Notes: generated from the sequence alone by a model not told the origin. Numbered from the stretch's first letter, positions 1-13,520 are shown. The stretch: DNA of 64,000 nt from Apostichopus japonicus (GCF_037975245.1 NC_092582.1:17572577-17636576); one strand, 5' to 3'. Numbers and translations: made by a program.

Positions 1-558
1 GGGACGATCGGCCATAGTGTTGAAATTAAATTCTTTGTAACAAGTTTTAACCCGAAGGAAAACAGTTGGCAACGAAGCCTGTAGAGGCGATTGACCGGTT
101 ATAACAAGGACTTCGGGGGATTAAGAAGATTAAGGGGAAGTTATAGTTACCCTCCCTCGCACCCCAACTGGTGTGAAGGATCGAGCTATGCTTCGTAGAA
201 CTCGTGCACTGAGTTCGAGGCTTTACCGTGGAGCTAAGGAAAAGTCGATGGATTTAACTGGCATGTTGGATCACGGATGTAGGGCCTACATCTTTAGAGG
301 TCTAGTTAATAATAGCAATACTACTATTAACCTCTAATAATAGTTCTGTTCTTTAACCCTCCTTGTGCGTCGGTCCAGGGTACTCGAACTTGCAGTTCCA
401 AGATATATCCGGGATATGTAATAATAATCCATACGATTGAATCTGAAACGCTAGTAATTGGTGGGTTGTAGTGCTACATCCCACACATAATTTTCCGGTA
501 GATTCCCGATGATTATCCGAAGTATCGCGGAGACTATGTACTGATCTGGCCTTTAATA
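1..558. other. Intergenic DNA left of the transposon stack
   Basis: No open frame, RNA gene or repeat that I recognise. It ends with the 8-bp word CTTTAATA (551-558), which recurs at 2489-2496 and is the left target-site duplication of the neighbouring element. Confidence 0.5.
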
Positions 559-597
559 CATAGGCGTACGAGGCGGGGGGCAGGGGGGCAGTCCAAA

Positions 598-743
598 TTT
601 CCAGAGGACAAGAAATTCGGGCAAAAGTCCTGAAAAATTCGGGCAGCCTAAGAGGAGAACAAATATATATATATTTTTTTTTTCTCCTCTTAGGCTGCCC
701 GAATTTTTCAGGACTTTTGCCCGAATTTCTTGTCCTCTGGAAA
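598..743. repeat. 62-bp perfect inverted repeat (hairpin) with 22-bp AT loop
   Basis: Positions 598-659 and 682-743 are exact reverse complements, separated by a 22-bp AT-rich loop. Each arm itself contains the word ATTCGGGCA twice. It lies close to the left end of the 559-2488 element. Confidence 0.95.
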
Positions 744-778
744 TATATATATTATATATTGGCTATATATATATATAA

Positions 779-816
<38 letters not shown>

Positions 817-989
817 GCAGTAGCTTGCCCGAATCTTTTTCAAATTTTTGCCCGACAATTCTATGATTTTCTTTATTTAGCATCATGATGCCCGAATATT
901 TCCGTGTAACACCACCGTAAGCGCAGTTCATCTGGGCTACCACGCTTTTTGCACGATCAATTTTTTTCTAGTCAATTGTTTACCTGGAA

Positions 990-1626
990 CAAGGGTGGCG
1001 GAACCGGGGGCACAGGGGGCACGTGCCCCCCACTTTGCCTCAGGTTAAAAATGTGCCTTTTTTCTACATAAAAATTGAGGTGCCTCAAGTTAGCAAGAGG
1101 CCAGGGAACCAGAATGAACACTCGGGAAGGGCCGTTTCCGGCCATCTGAGGGGTTTGTAAAACCAAAAATTTTATAGTACGCTCCGCGCCAACCGATGGC
1201 GGCGCTCCGCTCAGACAGTCGTGCATACAACTTTGCAAATCCTGGCTAAGCCCGTGAATTTTAATGAATTTCTGTGGGCAAACTCAAAGCTATTTCGAAT
1301 GGAAAAATTTTGTTAAGCTTTTTAACAAGAAAAAAAACTCTAATTCGGAAGATTCCTACATTAGCAACTAGCATGATTTCACCTCATTTTGTCTCAAAAG
1401 AAAACTTGTTCTTGGTTTCCCAGTGCAGTGCTAGTATGCATATTTTCCTTTAAGGGGGGGGGGGGGCGTTGATGGAATGATGTGTATACACAAATATGAT
1501 AATGCAATAAGAGTTATAAAGGGTACTAAATATAAGGCTGCATCAGTCCAATCGAATTTCTGCAAAGTGCCCTTTGATGTCGGTGCCCCCCCCCCCCCCA
1601 GATTAAAAGTGCTTCCGCCGCCCTTG
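990..1626. mobile_element. Nested hAT-like element
   Basis: The termini are related inverted repeats: CAAGGGTGGCGGAA at 990-1003 and the near reverse complement TTCCGCCGCCCTTG at 1613-1626. Flanks are ACCTGGAA (982-989) and ACCTGGAC (1627-1634), a 7/8 match consistent with an 8-bp target duplication. The interior contains the dispersed core at 1128-1216 and homopolymer C/G tracts, with no transposase. Confidence 0.7.
1128..1216 (+). repeat. Dispersed repeat core, copy 1
   Basis: A segment of about 90 bp beginning near GGCCGTTTCCGGCCATCTGA and ending in GGCGCTCCGCTCAGACAG. Diverged copies occur at 2328-2420 (same strand) and 16121-16216 (opposite strand). It is part of transposon interiors. 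Confidence 0.8.
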
Positions 1627-2020
1627 ACCTGGACATCCCCAACATGAGTGTTTATAAGAAACATTTTCTTTTTCATGGATGGTGGGGGGAGGGGGAGTGC
1701 AGGTTTATCATATTCTTTGTTATATTTTATACTTTTTTGTGAGACAAATTGCAGTCTCACCCGGACACAGCGACATGATCCCGCCTACGTGTCGTTGAAC
1801 AATGTATGTATTCCTGGAGGTAGCTGAGTACTGTGTTAAAATAATAAATAAGGTAACTAAATAGGAGCTTAAAAAATATACTGTCCCATTTTTCCCCTTC
1901 AAAGTGATGTTACCTGTTTTTCGTTTTCTAATTTACCAAATTTTTGGGGAAGTGTAAATTTCTAAAACGTGAGATTATAAAATAAAGAATGTTTAGATGC
2001 AACTTGCAAGGCCTCAGAAG

Positions 2021-2320
2021 CAGTAGCGTAGGAAGGTACTTTTGAGTGGGAGGGCTAAAGACTGATGGCCGGCCTGGGGAGGGGTCTAAGGGGAGGGGGT
2101 GTTCCCCTCCCCTTTGTAATTTTTTTGCATTTCCAGTTTGCCTCACATGCAATTTGGTGCAAAATAGCATACTTCAACACCCAATCCATTTTGTAAATAA
2201 TTTTGCATTTTCACCTGGCCTTATAGATGCAATTTGGTGCTCCAAATGAAATTTTTTTCTCATTTGGAAATGAAAAAGGGGTTTTCTGACTCGCGGAGCC
2301 TCGCGGTTCCTACGCCCTTG
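2021..2320. mobile_element. 300-bp nested hAT-like element with perfect 8-bp duplication
   Basis: It starts CAGTAGCGTAGGAAGG and ends CCTACGCCCTTG. CTCAGAAG occurs on both sides (2013-2020 and 2321-2328), an exact 8-bp target duplication. The interior carries the same GGTCTAAGGGGAGGGGGTGT palindrome and ATGCAATTTGGTGC words as the tandem array at 42013-43003, so the two belong to one family with different internal copy numbers. Confidence 0.85.
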
Positions 2321-2327
2321 CTCAGAA

Positions 2328-2420
2328 GTGCCGTTTCCGGCAATCTGAGAGGCATTGTTTGCCAAAAATTTTCTTGTGCGCTACGCGCCGACCGATGGTG
2401 GCGCTCCGTTTAGATAGTGT
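2328..2420 (+). repeat. Dispersed repeat core, copy 2
   Basis: Diverged copy of the 1128-1216 core (CGTTTCCGG, CCAAAAATTTT, CGCGCCGACCGATGG and GGCGCTCCG are shared). The 2021-2320 element is inserted directly at its left edge. Confidence 0.8.
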
Positions 2421-2496
2421 CACGGGAACTTTCGGGCACAAAAAGTTCTGCCCCCCCCCCCAAACAGAAAAGGTCCCGTACGCCTATGCTTTAATA

Positions 2497-4297
2497 GCCA
2501 GCTACCACTGTGGTGTAGGCGATGGTATATATATTGTAGTGTATTTCCCACTAAAGTAATACTATGACTAACAAACGACCTTCCTTGACCAATTCATGTA
2601 GCTGTACACGTGAACGTATAGTATGCCTTGTAGGATAAGGGAATACTGTTTTAATACATGTTCCATAGCAGGGGAGAGTGTGACTGTGTGAGGCCAATAA
2701 AATAATCTTCAGAAACATCACTGGTTTATCAAGGAATCTGTAATAGCTTACTGCATCATTTGGTATAGTTGAAAAACCATGTCACATTCAATTGGTTAGA
2801 AAGTTTACAACCCCCATCCCATTAACCTCGATGCCATTAAATCACCACCCCTCATAACCACCACTAACCACTTTCTTCTGCCCCACACTCTCAACCACCT
2901 ATGGCCAACTGTAGAAAAGTATGCAATGTGACAGTGTCCATGTTGAAATACCAGTTTAGGACTGGATAGACAGGCATAAGCCCCCCCCCCCCTTCCCCGA
3001 GTCCTGGGCTTGATTCCTATCGGGCTCCTCTTATAGGTATGGTCAGGGTGGGCAGTTTCCCATGGTCCCCATGATTTTAGCGACTCAGTTAATATAGCGC
3101 GCCACTTCGAAAAAATATATATTTTGTGACATAGGTTTAGTGTTTTCTTGCTTTTTCACCGAAATGTTTACATTTAAATGTTTGTGATGTGATGTTCAAT
3201 GGGCCAGTCTATTATATGTCTAATTATAATGAGAGGTTTAACTTCTGGTTTCTGTTGGTGGGTGCATAGGGGCAGCGCCGGTACTGTGTTCCTCCACGTG
3301 GAGTTTACAGCGATGTTTTGTTAAGACTGGCAGCTATTTCGGGTGACCAGTTATCATGGAGTGGACTTAATGATCATGTGTGAAGAGGTGAACAAGGAAT
3401 GAAAAGACAAAAAGGGTGTATTTTAATTATTAATTTAATACAATCTCCACTTTGATCTCTGCAACATTTCACATGATCCCTCTTCCAACCTCCTAATGTC
3501 TCCTATACCTTTCTGCCCCTCCTCATTAGTTCATAACTGCAATGTACGCTTGCACTGGCCACAATATGGAAATACCACAACTCGACCCTTGCAAGGAAAG
3601 ATAAACGTACATTGAAATGTACATTGAAATGGTGACACGGTGAACTGAGTCGGCAACTTCACGGTCCTACAAAAGGAAACATTACTTTGCATGTACCTGT
3701 GAGATACATAATTGTTTTATAATGGATAAATACATCATTAATCAGAGACATAACAGATGTTTTCTAACTACATAATTCGCTTCTCATTCAGACTATTCAA
3801 GTGTTTCCAATTATATGTGAACGTAATATGGCTTGGCCAGTATGAAGCAAAGTAAAATATGCTTTTTGTCATTTTTCATATTTCTATGAAAGCGGGAAAA
3901 TACTGTACCCTGTTAGCAATAGGTAAATGAAAGAACATATACTCTTTTAAAGGAAACAAATTCAGGGAAGGTGCATTTTCTTGGCATAGGTTGGGGGAGG
4001 AGTGAGAGGGTTTAGTGGTTAGCAAGATTCCAAGACGGTGCTCCCTAAATCCCAAAAAAGGGCTCCACAATACACCGAAATATCCAATGTTAAACTCCCC
4101 ACAAAAGAGGGTGACCTCCATGGTGGGTAAGGCTAATATTTTGCAGGGTGTTCATGGTGCCACAACAGGGGAATTGCTCCTGCCACAAAACACATCTTAT
4201 CTCATTCTGTCTTTCCGGTTTTCTTTGTCGATCCTGAACATCGCGGACGAGTGACGCAAAATGGCTACACGGTCAAATAAACTACTACGTCCAGATC
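2497..4297. other. Intergenic / 3' flank of ANAPC2
   Basis: No coding exon recognised. The part next to 4298 must hold the ANAPC2 3'UTR, but I cannot fix its poly(A) site. A TTTAAT stretch at about 3421-3440 would read as ATTAAA on the minus strand and is only a candidate. Confidence 0.4.
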
Positions 4298-7200
4298 TCA
4301 CAGTTGACCGTCCGCCTTTGGTAATTTATAAAATCCACCCGAAAAGATCAGTTCTTGTTCCTTGACCTTCTTGTCCAGAAACAGTTTGAGTTCGTGTTCG
4401 GAGATCTCCGAGGTCGCCGGTCCCGGCATGGCGAACATCTTCAGCATGGCGTGTATCCTCTCTATGGGGAGACTGTTCAGGTTGGTCAGCATTCCCTCGA
4501 TGTAAGACCAGAAGACGTGTAAAGTCTGCGACTGGGTCGAGGCGGTCGCTGACTCCGTCTCGTCGTCGCTCTCGATGATGACCTCGTCCGCTCCCTCTTT
4601 GCTCCCCCTCCCGCTGTCCTCCTCCACCAGCGTGAAGCAGTCCGTCGGGTCCTCCTTCAGGAGACCCTGACTCTGCCAGAAGGCTATCTTCCTCCTCAGA
4701 GTGGTACTTGGGACTTGCATCACTCCACTTAATTCCTGGATCGTCCATTTCTCTGAGACGAAGAAAAAGAACACGAGACGTAGTCAAAACTTATGCTGGT
4801 AGCCATATGGATTACATGGCTGTGCATAACATACGAGTGCTGCTCGGCAATAATTAATTGAACCGTTCTATTCATACATACAGTACTCTGAAATGAAGGT
4901 CAGAGACTGTAAAACTATCAAACCATATTTTACTTTTCTTCTTCTATTAATATTTCGGGGGCTGGGGCTAGGCACCCCCCTGACTGGTAGCCAGGGCAGA
5001 CTGTCCCCCACCCCGCCCTCTGCTTAGTATGCCACTGCCTCTCTTTTCTCTCGCCCTCTTTTATTCTCTTTTCCTTTCATTCTTTCTCTTCTTTTCCTCT
5101 CTCCTTCCCTCTTTTTCCTCTTTACTTTCCCTATTTTGCCGACTGCACAGGTGAACACCCCTCACACCCCCCCCCCCCCATCGGCCCTCTAGCAACGACA
5201 CTGCTGCCATACCTTTCTCTTCAAAGTGCATAATGATGGTAGCATGGAGTGGAGAGACAGCCAGGGAAACTGTACGGTCCTTCAATTCCAGCTCAAGGGT
5301 TACTTGCCCCAGGTTTGGCTTCCAAAATAGAGTCCTGGTGGCCTTGAGAGCCTATCAAAAGACAGAAACCTTAGAAAGTAAAAACATCTGATATGCAAAA
5401 CATTGGCATATTCAGGAACTGCTTGACAGCACATGAAAAGAAGAAGGGTAGTGGGGGAGGATAGTGGGGGAGGATAGTGGGGGAGGGTAGTGCGGTAAAA
5501 GACAGCCAATTTTATGTCCCAGACATATTTCAAATTTTCTTCATTTGCATGACTTGTGCTTCATGGCTTACTAAATGAGTCTTGGTTCTGATTTGTTGGT
5601 GGCTTTTGCACGACTTTGCAAGACCCAGCCGCACTAAAAGTGGGGTTACATCTGATATCTCTATCTCCTGCCATATTTGGATGTCAAAACTGCTAACTTA
5701 AGCCCTCATATTGAAATGTACTCTAAAAATGATCATTTTGGGAGCAGAAGAGTACTATACACCCCATCCCTACGACTCCATTATCACAAACAGAGCTTCA
5801 AATGAGCATACAGTCTGGCATCATTGAATGCATTAAAACACAGTTTAAACCATACGGTACTGGCAATAAAAATTCCCACGTAAATGACTTTCTAACACCT
5901 GCTCCAATGATATTCTGAAAGCAAGGCCATATGGCAGCAGCATTTTTTAATTTTATATTTTAATTTTCTTATTTTCATTATTTTATATTATTAAGTTCAT
6001 CTGATCTTTCTGCCCATATGGCAAATGTAAATTAAACATGACTGTTTGTTTGTACTGGGCAGGGAGGTTGTAAAGAAGTGTGGACCGGATATCTATCATT
6101 GAGCTTGCCTGCATGGACTGGATGTAAGCCAAGTTGTGTAAACTTTAAAGGAAAGAACAAGTTTATCTACGGGTCTTTTAAGGTACCATTTAGAACTTGA
6201 TTTAAGTAGTAATATGTATGGAAACAGATATTCTCAGTTTCCCTCAGTAGTCACAGAAACAAAGTGGCACCGAACAGCCAGTTGACTGTTATTTTAATGT
6301 TTCTTGCTTACATTATTTTACCTGCATTTTAACAGATATTAGGTAATTACTATCAAGGAATTATTGAATATAATGAGAAAAATTAATTGTTGTTAAGTCA
6401 CTGTGTCAAAAGTAGGACACTGAGGGGAGGGTTGGGGGGGGTGGGGTGGGCAAGCAGAATCCTGCTGTCAGGCTGCAAAGGATGTAATTTTGTATGCTTT
6501 GCACTTTCACACAATACTGTATATTTTGTGATATGATCCATATTTTGATATTAATTCATCTTAGCTGAGCAGGATTTTGGCAGTTGCTACAGCTTTCCCT
6601 TCCTTGACACAGTGCCTAGTAAAACTGTTTCCCTCAGACTGAGTGAGGGGAGGGCCGAGGGCCAAGGCATGAATTAACGAGATGAAAAACCCCATTACTC
6701 CATGGTTAATCTCTGTATACAAATGGAATGCTTCCTAAAGACTTCAGGGGGTTCCTCCTGAGGCGCTGGGAACTAAACATGGTACTATGCACATTTTGGG
6801 CTGATATATAAAACCGTTGTAACCACTCAGAAAGCTAAAGAATGATATTGAAATACAGCCTGCACTGATGACTGTTTTCAGTGAAGGACCTGTACAGACT
6901 CACCTCATAGGACTTTGTGTATTTATCCAACTGAGTTTGTACTTTACTATGAAGAGAGAGTTTCTCCTCTTTAAGGTTCGGCCAGAATTGTGCGGATAAG
7001 ATCATTGCTTTGAAATCGAGGTTCTGAAAAATGAAAAACAGAAAAATAATTAAAGAATTACTAACGGTAATGTTCATTACTTGACTATTCTGCAACAAGA
7101 ATTACTTAGTTATTTTTTTTTGTCAAATCAAGAAGATAAGTTCCAAAACTGGCCAAGGAGCTCCATTTGTTTATGAAAAATTGAAATCAGTTTTATTTTA

Positions 7201-10200
7201 TTACGATACAGTTGGACATAGTAAGACGTTTTCCTTTAACATCAAAGGGTCGAGTTAAGTCTGTCAGCAGCAATTATATTTTTCTGTTCCATTGAAATTG
7301 GTGCATTTCTAAGCAACATCTTAAAAAGAGGGTGCCTATTGCATTAACATGTTACATAGAATGCGCACAAAACCACAAACGAAGAAATCATGGAGGGAAG
7401 CATCGCAAAACCTGAACACTATAAAGCTCTGGCACCAAATTCCCCATCTAGATTACGTACCGGGCTTATAACAGAGTAACTCATCGAAAGCTATAAATCA
7501 AAGGTAACGTTTCTTTTCTTGAGAAGAACACATAAAAGTTTCGGAGAGTATACATTTTTTCGGGGATGAAATCTCCGTACCTCTCTCTTTCCTCCGTCCG
7601 GTAGGTCGTCATCTACATTTTCGTCTTCTTCCTCTTGTTCTTGAGTCTCTTCTTTATTCTCCTTGTCGTCGACATCCTTCTTCCCTCCCTTGGCCGATTT
7701 GATGTTGGCGTTGCACCTCCTCGAATCGGCCACATCCTTCAACATCACCTCGCAGTGGTGGAGTTGTGACTCGCCAAAGCGGAGTTTCAGGAGCTCCAAG
7801 TTTCGGACCTCTCTGTCGGTGTCGAAGTTGAAGTGCGTTAATATCCTGTCGGCCAGGAGGCTGCGGTACTCGTTGACGAACAGCTCCCGGCTTCCGTAAA
7901 TGTTGACCAGCATGCTGAGGATGTCAGATGACCTCTGACTGCTCAACTTTTGACCTGAATATGTTTAACAGAGACATTAACACAAAATAAAGAAAATAAG
8001 TTCCCATGTTTGCTCCTTGGTTTACTTGATGGTAATATGTAGATACACATGTCTCTTGTCAAAGTAACAAGTAATCTTCAAGAAGCATGTAGAAAGGGAA
8101 TGGGAAGAGAGGGGAGTGGTGTGAATGGGGGGGTGAGGGGAGAGAGGGGGTCCTTAATCTAAAATATCTGTTGATAGTTGTTGTTCAATTGTGGATTACA
8201 ATCAGTTCGCTCCTCAATATAAATATCCATCGTCTGGGAGTGGCAGCTGTGAAAGTGTAAAACAGTTAATTCTTTCACCTCTTGATCAGACATTCATACT
8301 TACAGAATCCTCTTAATTCTATTGAATTGTATGAAATAAAACCTACTGAGGAGCTCTTTATTAGAAAGGAAAATGAAAAGAAAGGTAAGCCTCCTTATAA
8401 ACCAACGACAAATCTATTCGACAAACCTGGATCGGCATCGACCGGATCGGGTTCCCACTTGAATGGATCCCCTTCCTCTTCACCATCATCTGCCCCCTGA
8501 CCTTCATGAATATTCAATGGATTTGATTTAGCTAACTCATCGGCGAGATCGCTGTTGCCTTCGTCGGTCAGGCTGGAGACGATGCAACGTACCGTGTCAT
8601 CTCTCGTTCTGGAATAGCAAAAAAGTAACGAGTCGTTTGCTTCTCCACTGTTTATCTCCTACCTCTCCTCTTCCCCTGTTGGTTTCTTTCTTTCTTCTCT
8701 CCATCCCTTGTCTACTAATCCCCTTACATCCATCTCTTTGTGTACACCATGCTCATTAACCTGTCTGTATTCTGTGCGTGGTTTTGTCCCTTCTGTTACT
8801 GTTACTTGTCATTTAGCCTTTGAAGAAGATCCTGCTAGGATAGAAATGTCAGGCCAACTTACTTTTACACATTCTCCTACACAGGCTCTCTAGTGGATAT
8901 TGCAGTTTGCTAACAGTTTTATTTGATTTTGATTTTGATTTTACTTCTAACGGAACTACTACTTCCAAAAATCTGTACATCTACAGTGATAAGGTTAGAG
9001 TGAATTTTATCCAAAGAATTGTAAGAGGAAAACTGTCATTATTCTTTGCTTAGGAACTATCCTTATTACCATTGTACACACTGACACTGACAGAAGATGT
9101 AGGGAGACTTTTCAGAATATCGGGATTCCTAGGGCTGCAATAGAGAAAGATTTAAAATGAGAAGTAATAGGTTTTTAAGAAAGAAAGAGCCCCACCAGAT
9201 ACATAACTTCATATTTATATCATAATTTCTCTCTCTCCATTGTCTGAATTAGTTTTGTCCTTCCCCTACTCTAGGAAAAGTTTTAGGCAATTTAAATAAA
9301 AACAACAAAACATTAAAGATCACAGCATATCAAATTTCTTCATACCTTAGATAACTTCTAACTGGTTCACAGACTAGTTCTAAGATCACACCTGTGGAAT
9401 CCAATACTTGTAAAGCCCTGATGGATGATACATACTGGGTTAAGATGTCCGATGTATTAACACCTAAAATATAGAAGAAACAGACAGATTTAAAATAATA
9501 CTTGAGCGAAAGAAGACAGAACTATTGAATTAATTATGTCAGATATACAATAACAGCAGTGGTAAATAGAGAGTAACATGCAGGTATTCCATCTGAAAGG
9601 TTTATAACACTTACAGTAGGTCCCAATAACATGGTAGGTCTATAACAGTAGGTCCAAAATAACATGGTAGGTTTATAACAGTAAGTCCCAAATACTATGG
9701 TAAGTCTATAACAGTAGGTCCCAAATAACAGGTAAAAAGCCAAGAACCCTCAAACATTGGCAATGAGCTTTGGACCAGCCCAGATTGCAGTAAACAAGGG
9801 CTGTTGCCAGAATTTGCAAAGGCCTTACAAAAGCAGCTGTTGATAACCATTACAAAAGCTCAAAAGATTACACCAAAAATGGCTCTCAAGAATTCTCAGA
9901 AAACGCTACAGTGGACTAAAATGGGCAATAAAAAGGCAATTAGTATTCGCAACGTTAGAAGCCCTCACCTGGGCTCAAAATAGGCACAAAGAAAACGGTA
10001 ATTAGTATCGGGTAACAATCTAAGTTGGACACAAACTTAATAGGTATGGCAAACATGGCCATCGAAGAGACCCAAAGAGGAAAATATCTTCTCACAACTC
10101 AAAGAGCAAAATAACCAGTGACTTGAGGAGGAAGAAGCTTGTAAACCAGGGGGACCATCAGGTCGAGAAAGATATACTTAACCATACCGGGGTGAAGTAG

Positions 10201-12675
10201 TCTTGTCTCCATGGCAACCCTCAACGACTGTATAAGACGTGATCTCAGATCCGTCTTTCGCAGGCTTTCCTTTAAATCTTCCAGAGCAGGATGACTGTCT
10301 GGATATTCCACGATGATGTTAAATAACTCTCGTATTCTAAGTTTGGCATACGTCTGATAGAGGAAATAAGTTAATCGTTCATTCCACTTTGAGAGAGTTT
10401 GGGATGAAGATTGCCCGGATGACGTCTCTCCTTGGTCACCGTCAAAGATAGTTCTCAGCCATCCCATCACCTGAGTGTTCAGCCACTGCAGAATGGTTAA
10501 ATTTATGAAAGTAAGATCTAAATATACTGTACGCAAAGCTACTCGCAACGATCACATCACTTTGCAATCCACACAGATTAGAATCTAATGAGAGCATTCT
10601 CAATAAGAAAAAGAAAACTAACAAATACCAAAATTTTAATAAAAAAATAAGAAGCAAAATGTAGGAATGTAGGATGTTGAATATACCTGTTCAAGATCCT
10701 TAATGAAAGATTGTTCAAACTCTCCTTTACATCTCTCCTCCACAAACTCTTCGATCCTAACATGGATGATGGATGTCACAGCTTCTCCACAAACCCTCTC
10801 CAAAAGGCCTGTGGTGTATCTGGGAAATATCAGTATTTCAGCAATGCAAGTGAGTGCGAGCGATCTTATGTTTGATGTGGGCAGTATGAGTACAATTTAA
10901 TATTCTGTTTGGGCAGTATACATCAATCCTTTCTTTGATATCTATGAAGAATCATATAATATATTAACCAATCTTATATTTATTGGGCATTTATTGAGCA
11001 GTATGAATAAGTTTAATATTCTGTAAAGCTCAGTATAGGTTCGTTAATCAAACTTTATTCTGAATTCATGACCGGTACAAATCACCTAAATGATGTATTT
11101 GATATGGGAAGTATAAAGCAACGGTGAAAATAAGCAGGGTAAAGGGAAATACCTAAATAAAAGTATTCTCAAGGAGAAGTCAAAAACAGTTTTAAATCAA
11201 ATACTGCATGATAAGCATTGGACAAACCACCAACACCATTGATGAGATGAAATCAAAATTGTGAAGTACACATGTTTTAAAGGAATAAAGCTATGGCTGA
11301 AAGCAATGGGACACCCATATGGGCCACCAATGACAACTATAATTAACAAGAAAATTGTATTACAGCATGTTCCTACCATCTTATGAACTTTTAGTTATAT
11401 AATTAAATTAAGGATAGGTTTAATGTTATATCATATAACATATCACTAACCACTACTCACAAATTTTTATTAATTCGGTGAAAATGTTCAGTTATATTAG
11501 AGCCGTATCCCTCCATGATATTATCTCCAGTTCCTTTGGTTTCCCAAACACTATTTTCTTCCTCATCTAAAGTCTCATCCATTTTCACATCCGAGCTGTT
11601 GCTAATTGCTCCATCCGAATTGTTTAAGATAGTGCTCGAATTTGACGGTTTGTTGCCATGAAAGGACCAAAATGCTTTCCGGTAAAATCCCTGCACGCAG
11701 CTTTGAAACTTTGCTGTGGTGCGATGGAGAAGCAGGGCCCTGATTACAGTTTGAACTTTCACCTGGAAGCCGGTCGCATCATCGCTTGGTTTCATTTCCT
11801 CAAACAGTTCTCGTTTCTTACTGAGATGATCCGCAACGTCCATGTAGGGTCGAAGTTTTGCAAAGAGCACATTCATGGCAGAAACAAAACCAGAAACATC
11901 TTCCTGAAAAAATTGACAATTGGATTTTGAAACAGAGAAAGCAGTTCTGTGCTGATCATGTCAGGCCTAGAATTTCACAATTTTAACCAATTGCTAAAAA
12001 AGTCAAGGGCTTCAAATATCTACTGGCTAAAATCAAGTTCCTCACTGGTATTCTCCTGCATCACAACACACATTTAGTTAAGTACTGTAGTACTATAACT
12101 TGGGATTGTAATATTTGCTTAAGCAGTAATACAGGGCATATCTTAGATACAGAACTCATGTTGATTTATTGACTGACAATTGGTAACCAACTTTCATTTA
12201 TGTGTTTATTTTCTATTTTTACTAGCGGTGCCTCTTTTTCTACTGGCACAAATCCACTAGCATTTTTAGCCAATACAAAACGAGAATTTCGAGGTCTGCA
12301 TGTGTAGCTTGCCAAACATGTAGTGCACAAACCATACTTTCTAATTGACGGATCTCATATAACCATGGCAACACACACAGAGTAAATTCTACAACATGTT
12401 AAATCATGGTAAATTGAATTTTTTCAACAACAAGATGACCTCACCTCTTCACTTTGTTCAGTATTCGACGAAATCAATTCCCAGAAGGAAGGTCCAATGT
12501 TTGCTAATATATCTCTCCGAAGAATACTGAGGAACCAATCTTTAATCTCTGGAAGGTACTCCTCCTCCAGTGGTTGGTGAAGTAGAGATTGCAATTCTTC
12601 CAGTTCTCCCATCATGGTGGTAATCTTGTTTACTAAAATCAACTTCTGAAAATCATATAAAACTTTGGTGCAGTC
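4298..12675 (-). CDS. ANAPC2: Anaphase-promoting complex subunit 2 (APC2), first coding exon missing
   Basis: Cullin-family scaffold of the APC/C ubiquitin ligase, which binds the APC11 RING subunit. Ten minus-strand exons in order: 12675-12445, 11903-11461, 10819-10687, 10485-10188, 9463-9346, 8608-8427, 7954-7581, 7023-6904, 5351-5213, 4752-4298. Splice phases agree throughout and give 830 residues, against about 822 in human from memory. Clear APC2 landmarks are LLERVCGEAVTS, ETRLLHPGVNTSDILTQYV, DPVDADPG, the cullin-homology stretch VNEYRSLLADRILTHF with LLKLRFGESQ and CEVMLKDVADSRR, and the C-terminal winged helix ending near GGFYKLPK. The short N-terminal exon with the start codon was not found; it should lie between 12.7 and 13.5 kb. 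Glutamate-rich insert around 7600-7660. Divergent from GLMN. Confidence 0.97.
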
Positions 12676-13520
12676 CTGAAAAAGAATGTTAAAAGAGTTA
12701 AGAGCATTTGGAAATGAATAATAGCATGACACAAGTGCTAGGCCTGTTATTCAATAGTTCAGTTTGTTCTGCCAAGAAACCATTTTGTAGAACTAAGAAA
12801 TGTTACTTATGTTGTACTTATGTTGTACTGGCAAGACAACAAATACAATTGACATCTGTTTCATCGTTGGGCATAAGTATGCATTGCAAAAATCAAACAG
12901 TTAACCAGTGTTTGAGTGAACTAGTTGGCTTCACCTTCCAAAAGTTTCTCAAGATTAGTACAATTACAGGGCACAAGTACTACCTTATCCTGCGGGAGCT
13001 GTTCTTTTCACAGCTCGAGCAGGATTGTCCTTCCCTGTCACACAAGTATTACTAAGTTCTAGTTCTACAAGTTCTAGCACTAAAGTAGTGGAACTGGAAG
13101 GTCGATGTTTCAGGTACAGTACAATAACATCTGACTGTTTATGGATTAAGCCTAGGCTACAGACTATAGTTACAATAGGCCAAACTTAGACCTCTTGATG
13201 AGAAATGAAGTTTAGGTTACCTATCATCCCATAATATCAACCGTGTCAATTGTAGCTGTGCAAAGGTTTATTATGGCCACATTCGAAGAAACATTGACAT
13301 GATTGAAAATAGTTTGCTGTCTGAAATACTGTACTTTGAAGTTTCACTTTCAGCGCGACAGGGTACGTTTTCGTTTAGCTTCCAGTAGCTCGTATGCCAA
13401 ACGGTGATTCGTAAATTAATTGTTCAATCTTTGATGGGACCAATCAGAAAAGGGCTGACATTTCTGTCAGATTTCACGTTGTGCTTAAGCAGAAAGTTCC
13501 TGCACACCTAGAACAGGCAA
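12676..13520. promoter_or_regulatory. Head-to-head intergenic region between ANAPC2 and GLMN (probable bidirectional promoter)
   Basis: The last ANAPC2 exon I can place ends at 12675 on the minus strand and the GLMN start codon is at 13521 on the plus strand. Both transcription starts, and the missing first ANAPC2 exon, must therefore sit in about 0.85 kb. The segment GATTGG/CCAATC at about 13438-13446 includes a CCAAT box on the plus strand. No TATA element was obvious. Shared promoter use is inferred from the layout. Confidence 0.6.

Larger units (their letters stand above)
559..2488. mobile_element. Composite non-autonomous hAT-like element with perfect 8-bp target duplication
   Basis: The ends are inverted repeats, CATAGGCGTACG at 559-570 and CGTACGCCTATG at 2477-2488. 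They are flanked by identical 8-bp words CTTTAATA at 551-558 and 2489-2496. Short terminal inverted repeats with 8-bp duplications are the hAT superfamily hallmark. No transposase frame is present, so it is non-autonomous. Inside lie a 62-bp perfect inverted repeat, a TA microsatellite (about 744-816) and at least two further elements with their own duplications (990-1626 and 2021-2320). The stack therefore records successive insertions. Confidence 0.85.

Noticed and set aside
4326-4787. 153-codon minus frame overlapping the last ANAPC2 exon
   Set aside because: Alternative frame of the same exon; the other frame matches the APC2 C terminus from end to end.
4950-5210. Possible transposon end CCTCTAGCAACGACACTG in the last ANAPC2 intron
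   Set aside because: It looks like a hAT-type terminus, but I could not find a convincing partner end or target duplication.
12708-13055. 115-codon plus frame between ANAPC2 and GLMN
   Set aside because: Composition and content do not resemble protein, and it sits in the promoter interval.
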